From positions 845,001 through 909,000 of the forward strand of contig NW_024744482.1 of assembly GCF_018991925.1 (NCBI RefSeq): a stretch of 64,000 nucleotides of DNA. The letters are read 5' to 3'. How positions within the stretch are numbered: position 1 is the stretch's first letter; every line of letters begins with the position of its first letter. Source of the stretch: Homarus americanus (taxonomy: Eukaryota; Arthropoda; Malacostraca; Decapoda; Nephropidae). Below, in pieces: positions 20,804 to 31,935 of this stretch. Made by a program: the position numbers and the translations under genes. Under the pieces are notes generated by a model. That model was not told where the DNA came from and did not search any database. It saw nothing but the letters and a program-made list of their open reading frames with translations.

Positions 20804-20842
<39 letters not shown>
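20781..20842. repeat. (GA)n / (CT)n fold-back
   Basis: GA at 20781-20799, an 8-nt spacer GGGTAACT-like, then CT at 20807-20842. The two runs are complementary and form a near-perfect hairpin. CCTAACCTAACC precedes it. Confidence 0.93.
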
Positions 20843-20844
<2 letters not shown>

Positions 20845-21042
20845 AAGTCTCAGGAGAAGGTTAATTGACTTCTCTGAATTCACCTGAGAAGGAATTATGT
20901 CAAGTTTAAGAGAGAACCTTGACTTCTTTCTGAATTTTGTCTCCCGTGAGTCGCTGCTTTCTGAATCAGGAGCTGCACTGATCTGTAATCTATCGGCAAC
21001 CAAAATATTTACCTAACTTAACCATTCATTTCCTAACCTAAC

Positions 21043-21091
21043 CTCTCTCTCTCTCTCTCTCTCTCTGGTGTAGTGTAGGGAATAATAATAC

Positions 21092-21124
<33 letters not shown>
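21043..21124 (+). repeat. (CT)n then (GT)n
   Basis: CT at about 21043-21066 after a CCTAACCTAACCT run, and GT at about 21094-21124. Confidence 0.95.
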
Positions 21125-21125
<1 letters not shown>

Positions 21126-21234
21126 GTGGTATCGCTCGCCTGCTGTCAGTCGTAATCTGATTTAGTATACAAGTGGTATAAATATTGACAAAACGAGCTT
21201 GTGTAGGGGTAGAGGAGGGGTGAGAGTTGTTAAC

Positions 21235-21400
21235 ATGTATACTGTATGGGTTGTATCGGGGGTGATGTATGATGTATTATGTATGTTGTATAATGTACTA
21301 TGCTGTATGATGTGTAATGTATGTTTGATGATGTTTAATGTATGTTCTATAGTGTGTAATATATGCTGTATGATGTGAAATGTATGTTGGATGGTGTAAG
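21235..21400 (+). repeat. Diverged TGTATGATGTGTAATGTATGTT array
   Basis: Seven or eight imperfect units of about 20-25 bp. A similar style occurs at 56230-56450. Confidence 0.75.
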
Positions 21401-21702
21401 GTGATTCATTTATATAGGGTATCTAAGTTTTCTTTAATAAATGACAGTATAATGTTATATAATATGACATACAGGTGAGAGAGAGAGAGAGAGACTACAG
21501 CGGCTTCCAGGCTTTGATGCGGATCACGGAAATATTGTACCAATATTTTACGCCCACTACAAAACTCTCTGATTAATGAATGGTTCCAGTATCAAAGGGG
21601 TAGAGGGGAGAGTTTATTTACGGGGGAAAAAAAATATTAGCTAATGTGTGCATCCGACCGGTAGAATGTATATCATCATCCGCCGCTCGTCCGGAAAATA
21701 CA

Positions 21703-21795
21703 TATGTGAGTGTGTGTGTGTGCGTGTGTGTGTGTGTGTGCGTGTGTGTGTGTTTGTGTGCGTGTGTGTCTGTGTGTGTGTGTGTGTGTGTGTGA
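21703..21795 (+). repeat. (GT)n microsatellite with CG and TT interruptions
   Basis: About 90 bp of GT with GCGTG and TTTGTG interruptions spaced about 20 bp, suggesting a higher-order unit. Confidence 0.95.
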
Positions 21796-22084
21796 GTTTC
21801 TTTCCTCATTGACTAACTTACTCACTAACTGACTAACGGAGATGAAATGATTCTCCCGTGTCCTCCCATAACCTGACTTCACCCTTACTGCATTCACCTT
21901 CCCAGCTCAATGGACCCTAACGGAGCTTGGGGTTAATTCCTAGTTACTCTTGAGTGTTTTATTTTCAACTAGTCATTGGTTACTTAAATTGTTCATCTTT
22001 CAACGTTCAGGAGTACAATTTGCTGTCAGAGTAGAGTCCTTGATCTCCTTCACGTAACTAGACTTTGTGTACTCAACGATAAGT

Positions 22085-22215
22085 GAGTACATTCTTGGGT
22101 GAACTTGTCCGTGGTGGAGGAGCCCTTGGGTGATAAATGAGCCCTTGGGTGGTGGAAGAGCCCTTGGGTGGACCTGCATCCTGCCAAGGTAGTGGGGTAA
22201 CTAACACCTGCTTGG
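22085..22215 (-). mobile_element. Diverged relative of the 63-bp repeat family
   Basis: GAGCCCTTGGGTG occurs three times (about 22120, 22140, 22160), and the last copy runs on through GGAC..GCCAAGGTAGTGGGGTAACTAACACCTGC. This parallels CAACCCTTAGGTGGACTAGCCAAGG..ATGGAGGAACACACTAGCTGC in the 6.8 kb array. The word GTCCACCCAAG (minus strand) also occurs at 51788. Confidence 0.55.
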
Positions 22216-22242
22216 CAAAACCCTGATCTGTAGACGGAGAAG

Positions 22243-22245
<3 letters not shown>

Positions 22246-22290
<45 letters not shown>
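22246..22290 (+). repeat. (CT)n microsatellite
   Basis: About 44 bp of pure CT. Confidence 0.97.
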
Positions 22291-22291
<1 letters not shown>

Positions 22292-22496
22292 ATCATTTAT
22301 TTATACAGTGTTGCAGTTTGGTGTTTGTATTAATGTATTGAACAGTATTTGGGGGTGATTACCTACCGTGTTTTGCCCTTTGTCTCCCTGATTAACTCTC
22401 AATAGGTATTAAAAAATGTACCTAGTCATTATGCTGGTTGATCAAACACTGGTTTTTTGGGGCGTATAAATATCATCTGTTTGGGTCATGTCTTGT

Positions 22497-22583
22497 GTTT
22501 GTTGTTGTTGTTGTTGTTGTTGTTGTTTCATTTTTATCCTTCCTTCTCCTCCCTCCTTCCCACCTTCCCATCTACCCACTCGC

Positions 22584-22622
<39 letters not shown>

Positions 22623-22760
22623 CATGATCCTCCTTCTCCTCCGCCCCCTGCCTCCGCCCACCCTCATACCAAGTCATTCATCTTCCTTCCTCGTTATCTC
22701 CCCTTCCTACCATCCTCCTTCCCTCCCTCCTCCTCCCCACCCCCCCTTCCTCCCCCCTCT
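22497..22760 (+). repeat. (GTT)n, pyrimidine and (CT)n composite
   Basis: GTT triplets (22498-22527), then CCTTCCTCC sequence, CT (about 22589-22619), then CCTCC/CCCTTCC to 22760. The polyvaline/polycysteine and proline-rich frames are artefacts. Confidence 0.92.
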
Positions 22761-22889
22761 CGATGAAGTTCCTCCTCGACACTCACGTCATAACCTTGAG
22801 GACTTGAGGGGGGTGGAATAGTAACTAAAAGTCGAGGTGTGAAAAAGTTCCCCTCTGAGTAGTTCTGACCAAGTTGATTAATTAATTGA

Positions 22890-23180
22890 AAGAGGGAGGT
22901 TCCGGGCGTGGCCGGGTCGGTGAGGTTCAGACGTGGCCGGGTCGGTGTTCAGGTGGCCGGGTCAGGTTCAGGCGTGGCCGGGTCGGTGAGGTTCAGGCGC
23001 CGGGTCGGTGAGGTTCAGGCGTGGCCGGGTCGGTGAGGTTCAGGCGTGGTCGGTGAGGTTCAGAGGTCGGTGAGGAGGCGTGGCAGGTCGGTGAGGCCAG
23101 GCGTGGTTCAGGCGTGGCCGGTGAGGTTCAGGCGTGGTGGCCAGCCGGGTCGGTCAGGAGGTTCAGGCGTGGCCGGGTCC
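22890..23180 (+). repeat. 25-bp GC-rich minisatellite with a scrambled centre
   Basis: The clean unit is GTTCAGGCGTGGCCGGGTCGGTGAG (25 bp). Edge units are recognisable, but between about 23000 and 23150 units are truncated, joined out of order and vary in length. Either slippage or assembly error could cause this. Confidence 0.9.
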
Positions 23181-23252
23181 CCCCACAGCTGTTCTTATGA
23201 GGCAAGAGTTTGGGAGTTTGAATAAAGACAAATGGTTAATAATTTTAAAGGT

Positions 23253-23338
23253 CGTGTGTGTGTGTGTGTGTGTGTCCCTTTATTCGTCCGATGCACAAAT
23301 GGGAGAGGAGAGACAATAGATAGATAGATAGATAGATG
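23253..23338 (+). repeat. (GT)n and (ATAG)n
   Basis: GT at about 23254-23274 and GATA tetramers at about 23318-23337. Confidence 0.95.
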
Positions 23339-23339
23339 C

Positions 23340-24530
23340 CTCTTCCTCACACCAGTTTTAGTCTAAATATTTCCCGCCATTGACCTTACGTGACTTTTGA
23401 TAAATCACTTTAATATTTCTCCCTCTTAACCCCGGGTCGTGATGCAGCGTCTTCCTGGCCAGACCGTCACCAGAACTCCTTTAAGTTATTCCTATTAAAT
23501 CCTGTGGGTCTTGGAGGAGCCAGGGAACACACACTCTTAGTCCTCATCCACTTCCCGGATATATGGCTGAGTTATGAGAGGTCATTTCCCAATTTTATAA
23601 CCATTAATATCCATCCTGCAGGCCGGGTGGTTTATCATAGTAATGCCCCACTTCCGTTTGTCTACCAGAAGTGCCCCCTTTATTATCGTTTCTCTTAGGC
23701 TGAAAATGTGCGAAAATTGGCGACACGGAGCGAAATTGTTGCTCATTCCCGGAAGTTAGGTGGTAGCAGGACCCCAGGGTTAAACTTGTTCCGGTGGCTG
23801 GGAGTCGGTCCTGAATTTTCCTACTAAAACCTGCGGGGTCGGTGGCTGAGTTGGGTAATGGTGTTTGTCTTGTATGTCAGCCACACACCTCGTAATTACC
23901 ACAGCTAAGTCTTAATGCCTGTGTGGTTGGGGTTAATGAGAGAGCATTGTGTTTAGCTTAGCTCCTTTAACCCCCCCCTTCAGTACTGGACGTCACTTAT
24001 AATTCGCTTCGTATTTAATTTGACTAACGCCATAAAATATTATTCAACAGCGAGACCACATCTCAAGGACTCGAGATTTTAATAAAGTATTTCCACTATG
24101 GAATTCAACTTCGAGGGAAATAAAAACGAGAAGAAAGTTGACAAAGGTTACAAATAAATTATCAGATTCTGGGTACTTTAACTTTGATCCAATAATTTTT
24201 CCCCTAATCTGAAGATAATAGAGAATTTCCATATACGGTAGAGTGTTAATGCAGTTTTAATACTCATAAGACAATCACGTATACAGGTCTTGGTAAGGTT
24301 GGTTTTATTTTCCCCACATCTCCAGGGAAGATATTTTAAGTATACAAGTTTGTTCTTAACCTTACGAGATCTTATTCCCTGACCTAAGACGGGCCATAAA
24401 TTCCCACAGCTTGACGTCACCGAGTTAAGAATCAGCTCAATCCTTAATTAATTCTGGCAGTCTGTCTGTTACTGTCTCTCAGCTGTCTGTTTTTTCCTCC
24501 TGTTTTTTTATCACAAACATTTCACCGCCT
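23340..24530. other. Unique DNA, no gene seen
   Basis: It holds a TTGGCGACACGGAGCG word near 23718, an A-box-like GTGGCTGAGTTGGGTAATGG near 23840 without a B box, and a TGACGTCA at 24412. Minus-strand frames of 60-80 codons near 24044-24420 have no recognisable features. Confidence 0.5.
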
Positions 24531-24563
24531 TTTGACAGGTTTCGGATACTGGTGGAGGAAATG

Positions 24564-24599
24564 TATATACCGGTATATATCTTTATATACCGGTATATT
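24564..24599. repeat. Two copies of a TATATACCGGTATATA palindrome
   Basis: The 16-bp palindrome at 24564-24579 is nearly repeated at 24584-24599 with 20-bp spacing. Confidence 0.85.
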
Positions 24600-24988
24600 G
24601 GTCTTTCGAGTCTTTTTCGTCTTGGTGGAGGATGACGAGAATGGAGAGGAAATACTCGTTTCATCCATTCCTCCATATTGTTGTGATAAATGTGGTCTGG
24701 TGTGGTACTGTTCTCTCCAGCCACATACACCAGCTCTACTGCCCTTCTGGTCTGCCTCCTTCTCGTCACACAAGTCAGTCCAGCATCACTCCTCATCAAC
24801 AAGGTCTTTCCCAGAAATCACTCTACGTCTTGCTCTCTACACAGTCACACACGCTGCTGCTTCCTGGATACCTCCCGCCCCCGTTGTTTTCACACACACA
24901 CAACGCTAGAAGGCTTCAGCCATGTCAATGTTATTGTTGTTCTCCCTTTGTATCTCTGTTTTTCTGGGTAAATAAACTGATTCGCTTT

Positions 24989-25089
<101 letters not shown>

Positions 25090-26120
25090 GTAAAATACAA
25101 AAGCCTGAGGCTCTCGTGTATTCACATCTCCAGGTAACACGGAAGTGCTTAAGACGTTTGTGTTTCAGTTTTCCTCGTGGTTACCTGCGAGTAAATGGGT
25201 CACGTGCACCTTTTGTGATCTGTTCATATATAAACCACATTTTATATTTTATATTTTACACACACACACACACGACTCCTTTACCTCCACACTGATTTAC
25301 AACGTTTCATATTAATTCATTGTTCACGCTAGATGAGTCGCCGGGTTCGTTCATGCGGATACTGTCACATAGGATGCGACTGTGTGGTTCACGATCCACA
25401 TCACTCGTCGAGTATTATCTAAAGTGGCACCAGCAAGACTGAAATATTTTATGGTGGAAGGAAATTTAATTCTCATCAAACAGTCGGAAATTGACAGTGT
25501 TGGAGAAATGTTTATAAATCTCAAATTAATGTTTTTTGTTTTTTGTTTTTTGTTTTTTATACGATGATGATTGATTCTTTAGTGTTATTTATCAGTGGAG
25601 GTAAAGAAAGAGGTGAAAAATACAGGTAAAGTAAACATATTGACACTATCATAAAGATTGTCTGACTTGTCTCTTGGTGTTGATATGAATAAATAGTTTA
25701 GTCCCCGCCCCCCAGAGTGCAGGAGAAGGTTATTGTAATCACCCTGTCTTTGTGTCGGTCAGTCTTTGTCCTGAGTGAAATATTTTAAAAGAGGTAAGAC
25801 AGATTTTAATGAAACTCGACAAGTGGGACAGACCTTGGCAAGAGTTGGTGTAAGGTTGTTCTTGGTAGACTCTCTCGTAGAGGTCTCGGCTAGAACACAT
25901 GTGGTGAAAGCTTCCATTACACCTGTCTAAAATTATACCTTTTACCTGAACAGATGAATATTTTAATAATTTTTAATTTAATTTCATTTTGATTCTGTTT
26001 GATTATGGCGGGGCATTGTCATACCTTCCTTTACCCACAGAAATAGAATTCAGGACGTCTCTGTTATTGGACCTGTGCCTTAAATTTTAATCAGAATTCT
26101 TTATTAGATTCATAATAGAC
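25090..26120. other. Unique DNA, no gene seen
   Basis: It contains an E-box CACGTG near 25201, a short CA run at 25259-25274, a (GTTTTTT)n run at 25530-25556, and AT-rich sequence. No exon is supported. Confidence 0.5.
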
Positions 26121-26124
26121 CAAC

Positions 26125-26275
26125 CGAGCGGTCTATCAAATCTCAGGCCCACAGAACCGAATGCAATTAAGCAACGAAATTGAATTCGAGGAGCACTGCG
26201 GCTTTCCTGATTACAGATTGTCGATACGAATTAGTCTTTGATCTGAAGACGTAGTTACTTACCTTACCAGTCAGC
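26125..26275. other. Unique block resembling a conserved non-coding element
   Basis: About 150 bp of balanced, non-repetitive sequence with GAATGCAATTAAGC (homeodomain/POU-like) and GAATTCGAGGAGCACTGCGG. It ends near a consensus donor on the minus strand (rc of ACTTACCTT at about 26258). It stands out only by contrast with the repeats around it. Confidence 0.25.
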
Positions 26276-26814
26276 CTTCCTCATCAGTGTCCGGTCAGGG
26301 GAAGTACTGATGCCAGGACCCGGAACCAAACCTTCCTTACCCTTTAACCTAACCAAGGTGACTTTAACCTAACCCAACCTAATCCTAGTGTTATTATAAT
26401 TTTCCCCTTCTTTCTTGACTGAACAAGGATGGGTGGTAGCAGTTGTGGTTGGAGTGCGTGTGTGTATGTAATGGTGGCAGGTAGATAATTAATGAGGTAG
26501 GGAGGGTGGGAGGTAGTTGTGGTTGAGGTGTCATCGGCAACGGATTGTGGTTCCTGTGCACGGGTGGTAGTTGTGGTTTGGTAATCAGGACGAGGGGGGG
26601 GGTGTTAACGAAGAAGGGGGTTAGTAGATTGTGGTTGTTGTGTCTTGATGAGAACTTATAGACCCCTTAGACCCTGAACAATAACATATAGTCCCTGAAC
26701 AATAACATATAGTCCCCTTAGACCCCGAGTGGTGGCATTTGTGGTCTGGGGTGTGGCGATGAGGGACACATAATTATCAGGGGCAATAGTGGCAGCTGCG
26801 AGGTATGGTGGTAG

Positions 26815-26955
26815 TCCCCTTCCCTTCCCTCCCCTCCTCCTTCCCTCCCCTTCCCTCCCTTCCCTCCTTCCCTCCCTCCCTTCCCTCCTTCCTTCCCTTC
26901 CCTCCTTCCTTCCCTTCCCTCCTTCCCTCCCTCCCTCCCTTCCCTTCCTCCCTCA
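26815..26955 (+). repeat. CCCTT/CCCTCC pyrimidine array
   Basis: TTCCCTCCTTCC units of 8-20 bp. The leucine/proline frame across it is an artefact. Confidence 0.93.
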
Positions 26956-27019
26956 CCCTGTGCCGGTATAGTCGTTAGCGGTAATGGAGGTGACGGTGTT
27001 TATGACAGGTAATGATCCG

Positions 27020-27432
27020 GTAGATACTGTTTTCGATATCCTGGTAGATAATGTTAGGTTTTCGATATCCTGGTAGATACTGTGTCAGGTTTTCGATATC
27101 CTGGTAGTCCCGATACAGGTTTTCGATATCCTGGTAGATACTGTGTCAGGTTTTCGATATCCTGGTAGATAATGTTAGGTTTTCGATATCCTGGTAGATA
27201 CTGTGTCAGGTTTTCGATATCCTGGTAGATAATGTTAGGTTTTCGATATCCTGGTAGATAATGTTAGGTTTTCGATATCCTGGTAGGTACTGTGTCAGGT
27301 TTTCGATATCCTGGTAGATAATGTCAGGTTTCCGATATCCTGGTAGATAATGTTAGGTTTCCGATATCCTGGTAGATAATGTTAGGTTTCCGATATCCTG
27401 GTAGATACTGTGTCATATTACCGATATCTTTC
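27020..27432. repeat. 29/31-bp minisatellite around CGATATCCTGGTAGATA
   Basis: About 13 units. Each has GGTTTTCGATATCCTGGTAGATA followed by either ATGTTA (29 bp) or CTGTGTCA (31 bp). The two forms are interleaved rather than blocked. The last units change TTTTCG to TTTCCG. GATATC is palindromic. Confidence 0.95.
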
Positions 27433-27434
27433 TT

Positions 27435-27540
27435 TCTCCTCCTCCTCCTGTTCCTTCTCTTATTATTGTTGCTATTGCTCCTGTTGCTTTCCTCTTTCAC
27501 CTCCTTCTTCTTCTTCCATCATCAACACACAAGGTCACCT
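27435..27540 (+). repeat. CTCCTC / TTCTTC tract
   Basis: CTC and TTC triplets, low complexity. Confidence 0.88.
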
Positions 27541-27696
27541 ACTCTAAGCTGCCTGTCACCCCATCTCGCCTGGCCCCGTGTAAGAGAGCCTAATGACAGG
27601 TTTAGTTTACTTGACAATTATAATGAAGGATTTTATTCCTAGTCACGTCGTGTAGAATAGCGAAGAAAAGTTTGTTATGTACCATTGAGTTATAAG

Positions 27697-27698
<2 letters not shown>

Positions 27699-27732
<34 letters not shown>
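27699..27732 (+). repeat. (GT)n microsatellite
   Basis: About 34 bp of pure GT. Confidence 0.96.
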
Positions 27733-27734
<2 letters not shown>

Positions 27735-27794
27735 CTTTCCATATTTTTAACTCGCATTTACACACAGCAATAATCTATAGGCTCTTATATCTCC

Positions 27795-27870
27795 CCCCAC
27801 CCACCATACACCACCCCCTACCACCCCCCCTGCCCCTTCCCCTCCTTCCCCCCCTTCCCCCTTTGTCCCC
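27795..27870 (-). repeat. C-rich tract
   Basis: CCACC and CCCCTTCC words. The minus strand is G-rich. Confidence 0.88.
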
Positions 27871-27947
27871 TTATATACCTTTCTGGGTCATGGCCGCCAT
27901 ATTTGTCTCAGTATTTACAATGTTGATTTATTGTTGAGGATAGAGGA

Positions 27948-28096
27948 AAGGGAGGGAGGGAGGGAGGGGGAAGGGGGAGAGGGGAGGGGAGGGAAGGGGA
28001 GAGAGTTGGGAAGGGAAGGGGAAAATAGATTGGAAGGTGAGATGAAAATATGGTAGTAAAAAGATAGGAAGGGATGAGAGAGAGAGAGAGAGAGAG
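27948..28096 (+). repeat. GGGA tract then (GA)n
   Basis: GGGAGG/GGGAAGGGG words from 27948 to 28030, then AG dinucleotides at about 28077-28096. Confidence 0.92.
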
Positions 28097-28361
28097 TCGC
28101 TTCTTCCTGTTATTGGCTCCCTCTACCGGACTAAAAAGATTGTCATTCAGAAGTTAAATATTACTGGAAATCGCCGGTGAAAAAAATACCTTGGTTTAAG
28201 GCCCTATTTTGGTTGCTGGTCATCGAGAGGTTAAGTTAGGGTAGGTGAGTTAAACCCGGTCTTTTGTGTCTGAATGGTTTAAAATATGTATTTCTAACTG
28301 TGGTTTAATTGAGACTATACTATGATGGTGAAGAATTCTTAGAAGTTTTAGGAATTAGACC

Positions 28362-28450
28362 ATGTATGTATGTATGTATGATTGTATGTATGTATGTACG
28401 TATGTATGTATGTATATATGTATGTATATATGTATGTATGTATGTATGTG
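28362..28450 (+). repeat. (GTAT)n array
   Basis: TATG tetramers with a few substitutions over about 88 bp. Confidence 0.95.
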
Positions 28451-28744
28451 CAAATATGTACACACACATGCATATATATTTTTATGTTAGCGTGATTTTA
28501 AGTAATTTTCTCTTGCATACATAAGTTAACCAGGTAATGACACCTTAATCTCCGCATTCTCTCACGTGACTGAACAAAACCTAATCTAACCAAACCTAAC
28601 CTAACCACACCACTGTTAGCTTCACACTTGCTTCGAAATGTTGAGGAATTATATCGTAAATCATCCAGGTTGGTGCCAGAGAATGTTGACACGTCTTGCA
28701 ATTTTCTCCTCACCTGTGTTACGTTGTCTTACAGGAAGTAGCAA

Positions 28745-28875
28745 GATTGGCGACTTTTAGCGATATTTTAGCGTTTTTTTAGAATATTTTTAACGATTTT
28801 AGCGATTTTGTTTGCGATTTCTAGATTTTTTGCTATTGTAGCGATTTTTGTAATATTTAGCGATTTTTAGCCCAT
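28745..28875. repeat. Diverged TTTTAGCGA array
   Basis: TAGCGATTTT or TTAGCGATATT recurs about nine times at 10-25 bp spacing, starting from TTGGCGACTTTTAGCG. Confidence 0.75.
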
Positions 28876-29249
28876 GTTTATAGAGCTGTTAATTGCTTTT
28901 ACTACTGATTGCCGTTCTCACTGCTGGCGATTATTTCTTTAATTGGCAAATAAATGCAAAATTTTGCGTATTTTTAGCTGTTTGGTTCGTCATTTACATA
29001 TCTGAATGAAGGATATCTTGTAAACTTCTACTGTTTATCTGTTTATATGTCGATGACCTACACATATAAACTAATAAAGTAAGATTTTTAAAGTGGAAAG
29101 ATTTTGTTTTAAATTTTATCGGACATCTAAGAGTCAGGTTTAACGATAGAATTAAACTTACGGATGAGAGTCAGAAGATTTTCGGACGCTGAGAGATGAT
29201 ATTAATTTTTGGTTGACCGAGAGACTTAACCCCTTTAGTGTCTTGGGGA

Positions 29250-29460
29250 GAAGGGAGGGTAGTGGAGGGAAGGGAGAAGGGAGGGTAGTGGAGGGAAGGG
29301 AGGGCAATAGTTAGGTAGTAGGATGATGGGGAAAGGAAGAAGGGAGGGTGAGGGGGAAGGGGAGGATGAGGGTTGGGGAGGAGAAGGGATAAGAGAGAAA
29401 GGAAGGAAAAAGGTAATGTAGAAGCAAAAGGGGAGAGAGAAGGGAGGAGGAAGGGGGTCA
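29250..29460 (+). repeat. Purine tract with GGGAGGGTAGTGGAGGGAA units
   Basis: Two to three clean units at 29259-29308, then mixed GGGGAAGG sequence. Confidence 0.9.
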
Positions 29461-29519
29461 GTCTACCATAAAAGTCTGTTACATTGACTTCAACTTTCCA
29501 TCTGTCTCCTCCAAATCCT

Positions 29520-29720
29520 TTTTAGGACTCCTGAAGGATATAATCCCCCTCCTACTACCTCCTACTCTTCCTTCCCCCTCCCCTTCCTCTTTCTTTCCCC
29601 TACTACCCATCTTCCTTCCCTATTGCCCCCTCTCCTGGCACTCCCTTATCACTTTACCATCCCCTTCCATGCATCCCTCCCCTTCCACCCCTTCCCCTAC
29701 CACCTCTCCCCTTCCTCCCC
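29520..29720 (-). repeat. Pyrimidine tract
   Basis: CCTCCTACTACC and CCCCTTCC words, complementary in composition to the purine tract just upstream, so the pair could fold. Confidence 0.85.
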
Positions 29721-30800
29721 CCACCCACGAGATCTCCTCAAAGCTGACAGGATTCAGAACGACACACCTGAAAATGAATATGAAATGGAATAAAACATAA
29801 AAAAGGCTAAACAAAAAAATATTAATAATTCGCCAGAAAAGAAAAAATCCCAAGTTTTCTCTCTGGATCCTTTTATCTTCATCCGCTTTTTCACTCTTTC
29901 GTGTTTTTTTCTTTCACACTTTTTTTTTTTTTAATCTCTTCTTTATTTTCCCAGTGAGCAATAGAATAAACAGTGAACGAAACTTTCTGCTCGTGGATGG
30001 CAGTTTTGTTTCAGATTGTTTCATTTTGTGTCAAAGGGAAAGATTTTGTTTCATTGTGTTTCACTCCTCAGAATAAACCACTGAAATAAAAAGTTGAACA
30101 TTATGAAACACTTTATGGAGAATGATGTTAGTGGGCAATATACAGGGTATTAATTTCTAATGAACATTGATGTACCTGTTCAACTCTTAGTTAATGGTTC
30201 ATACAGAAAAGTTAATGGAATGTAGTTTATAGTGAGATTAGTGCCATTTTTTCACCTTTATTTAATTAAATAAGCACCTGTTTCACCTTAAGTTAATTAA
30301 TGACCTGTACCACCTTTGTTAATTAAGTAATCACCTGTACCACTTGTAGGTCTAATTAGGTAATGCAGTGCTCTAATTAGGTAGTATTATAAATTGAGCC
30401 TCAGTACACCTATTCCACACCAGGTTAATTAGAGAAAGAGTTAATGCTTATATTCTACTCAGGTTGACGTATATTTGTATGGATTCTTACTGCCATTTAC
30501 TGGGTATTGGTGGGTGATCGGTACTAGCCTTTGGTCGGTAGCTAATAGTGAATGACAGGCTAGTAGGTACTGGTAGCTCGGTTTATGCTGTTGCCTGGTA
30601 GCTGGGTATTAATGACCGATTGCTCAGTACCTTCTACAAGCCGCCCCAGATCTCTATAACGTGACTACGGTAGGGGGACGGCTGTACAACCCGTAATTAT
30701 TGGCCGGATACCGCAAATGCTTTACAGATTGCGGGTAAATGGTTCACCCTCGTTGCATTTTTAGATGACCGTCATTTCAGTTTCCTGTTGTCTGTACGAT
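29720..30800. other. Unique DNA, no gene seen
   Basis: It holds (TTTCATTGTG)-like words near 30008-30060, TTAATTAA..CACCTGT..CACC words at about 30250-30370 (a faint 35-bp array), and a balanced block from about 30640 to 30800. Confidence 0.5.
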
Positions 30801-30805
30801 TAAGG

Positions 30806-30842
<37 letters not shown>
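30806..30842 (-). repeat. (CA)n microsatellite
   Basis: About 37 bp of pure CA. Confidence 0.96.
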
Positions 30843-30847
<5 letters not shown>

Positions 30848-31160
30848 CAGTCTCTCTCTCTCGTTATCAAGGGCTTATGTATTGTCATAGCTGGTCTTAA
30901 TAGATTATGTGAAAAAATACTGATGTTTCCGGTCGTTAACGCCTCATAACTCAATGTGTGTGTGTGTGTTCGCGTGTGTGAGGGTTTCGTTGTGTGTGTG
31001 TATCTGTGAGGGTTTCATTGTGTGTGTGTGTGTGTCTGTACTCCTACATATACAGTATGTAAACAAGAGAAATATTCCAACAATATCAACATCCTCTTGA
31101 TCAAGGCAAACGAACGAAAGACTTGGTAAACTCTCTTCTCCTTGAAAACACCACCATTCT

Positions 31161-31228
31161 TCTGAGGCTCGAACCAGTGTCCTTGAGGCTCATGAACAGG
31201 TCTCCTAACCACTCGGCCACGGCATTAC
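31161..31228 (-). mobile_element. tRNA-like SINE head, Leu/Ser-like A box
   Basis: On the minus strand GCCGTGGCCGAGTGGTTAGG (about 31202-31221) is an excellent class II tRNA A-box arm, and GGTTCGAGCC (31167-31176) is a canonical B box. The separation is too short for a real tRNA-Leu or tRNA-Ser with a variable arm, and the acceptor stem is not closed. It is probably a tRNA-derived SINE head. Confidence 0.55.
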
Positions 31229-31365
31229 TCTGCACATGGGTTTTGTTTAATTTTATTATTGCTAAAATGATTAGAGTGATGTAATCTGTAGGTAAATTTA
31301 ATTAACATCTGATCAACAGGTAAGTCAGGCACGGGTTATATAAATGATTCTGTCTTAATTTCTGC

Positions 31366-31382
31366 ACACGCACACACACACA

Positions 31383-31434
<52 letters not shown>
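31366..31434 (-). repeat. (CA)n microsatellite
   Basis: About 68 bp of CA with one ATA interruption. Confidence 0.97.
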
Positions 31435-31437
<3 letters not shown>

Positions 31438-31716
31438 TCCCTACATAATACCTGGTACCTGGACGACGCCTCAAGTATCGGTAATTGGACACTTCGCTCA
31501 CCTTCCTTACCGTAAAGAACATCACCTGAAGACGTACTCATGTGACCTTGAGAACTATGTAACGAGGCCAAGACGCTGCTGCCCTAATTACTTTGTTTAG
31601 GTTGTCATGTATTTGTTTGGTGTTTCGATTGTTTTTTCTATGTTTTTTTCTTGTTTATTGTTTTTTGTTTGGTTGTGTTGTTTTTGTTTTTATTCTTTGT
31701 TTTTTTTATAAATTCG

Positions 31717-31744
31717 TCTCTCTCTCTCTCTCTCTCTCTCTCTC
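31717..31744 (+). repeat. (CT)n microsatellite
   Basis: Pure CT, preceded by a TTTTTGTTT-rich tract from about 31620. Confidence 0.95.
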
Positions 31745-31929
31745 CTTCACCACCGTAGTTTATCCATACCCCTTCCTTTCTTCGCTACCTCCTCCTCCCT
31801 CCATGACGTAACCAGCCCCCCCCCACCATCCCCATCCCTTCTCCTTCCCATTTAAGTGTCTCACCTGCCAAGTACATCCTGTTATAGAAATCTTCTACCT
31901 GTACTATAAAATACACCAAACATAGGAGC

Positions 31930-31935
31930 TTGTGT

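Noticed and set aside
23830..23895. tRNA-like element from GTGGCTGAGTTGGGTAATGG
   Set aside because: It has an A-box-like arm only, with no B box within the expected distance.
26255..26345. Minus-strand exon ending at AAG|GTAAGT near 26258
   Set aside because: The donor is good, but the frame leading to it hits a stop just before the splice site and the alternative donor is weak.
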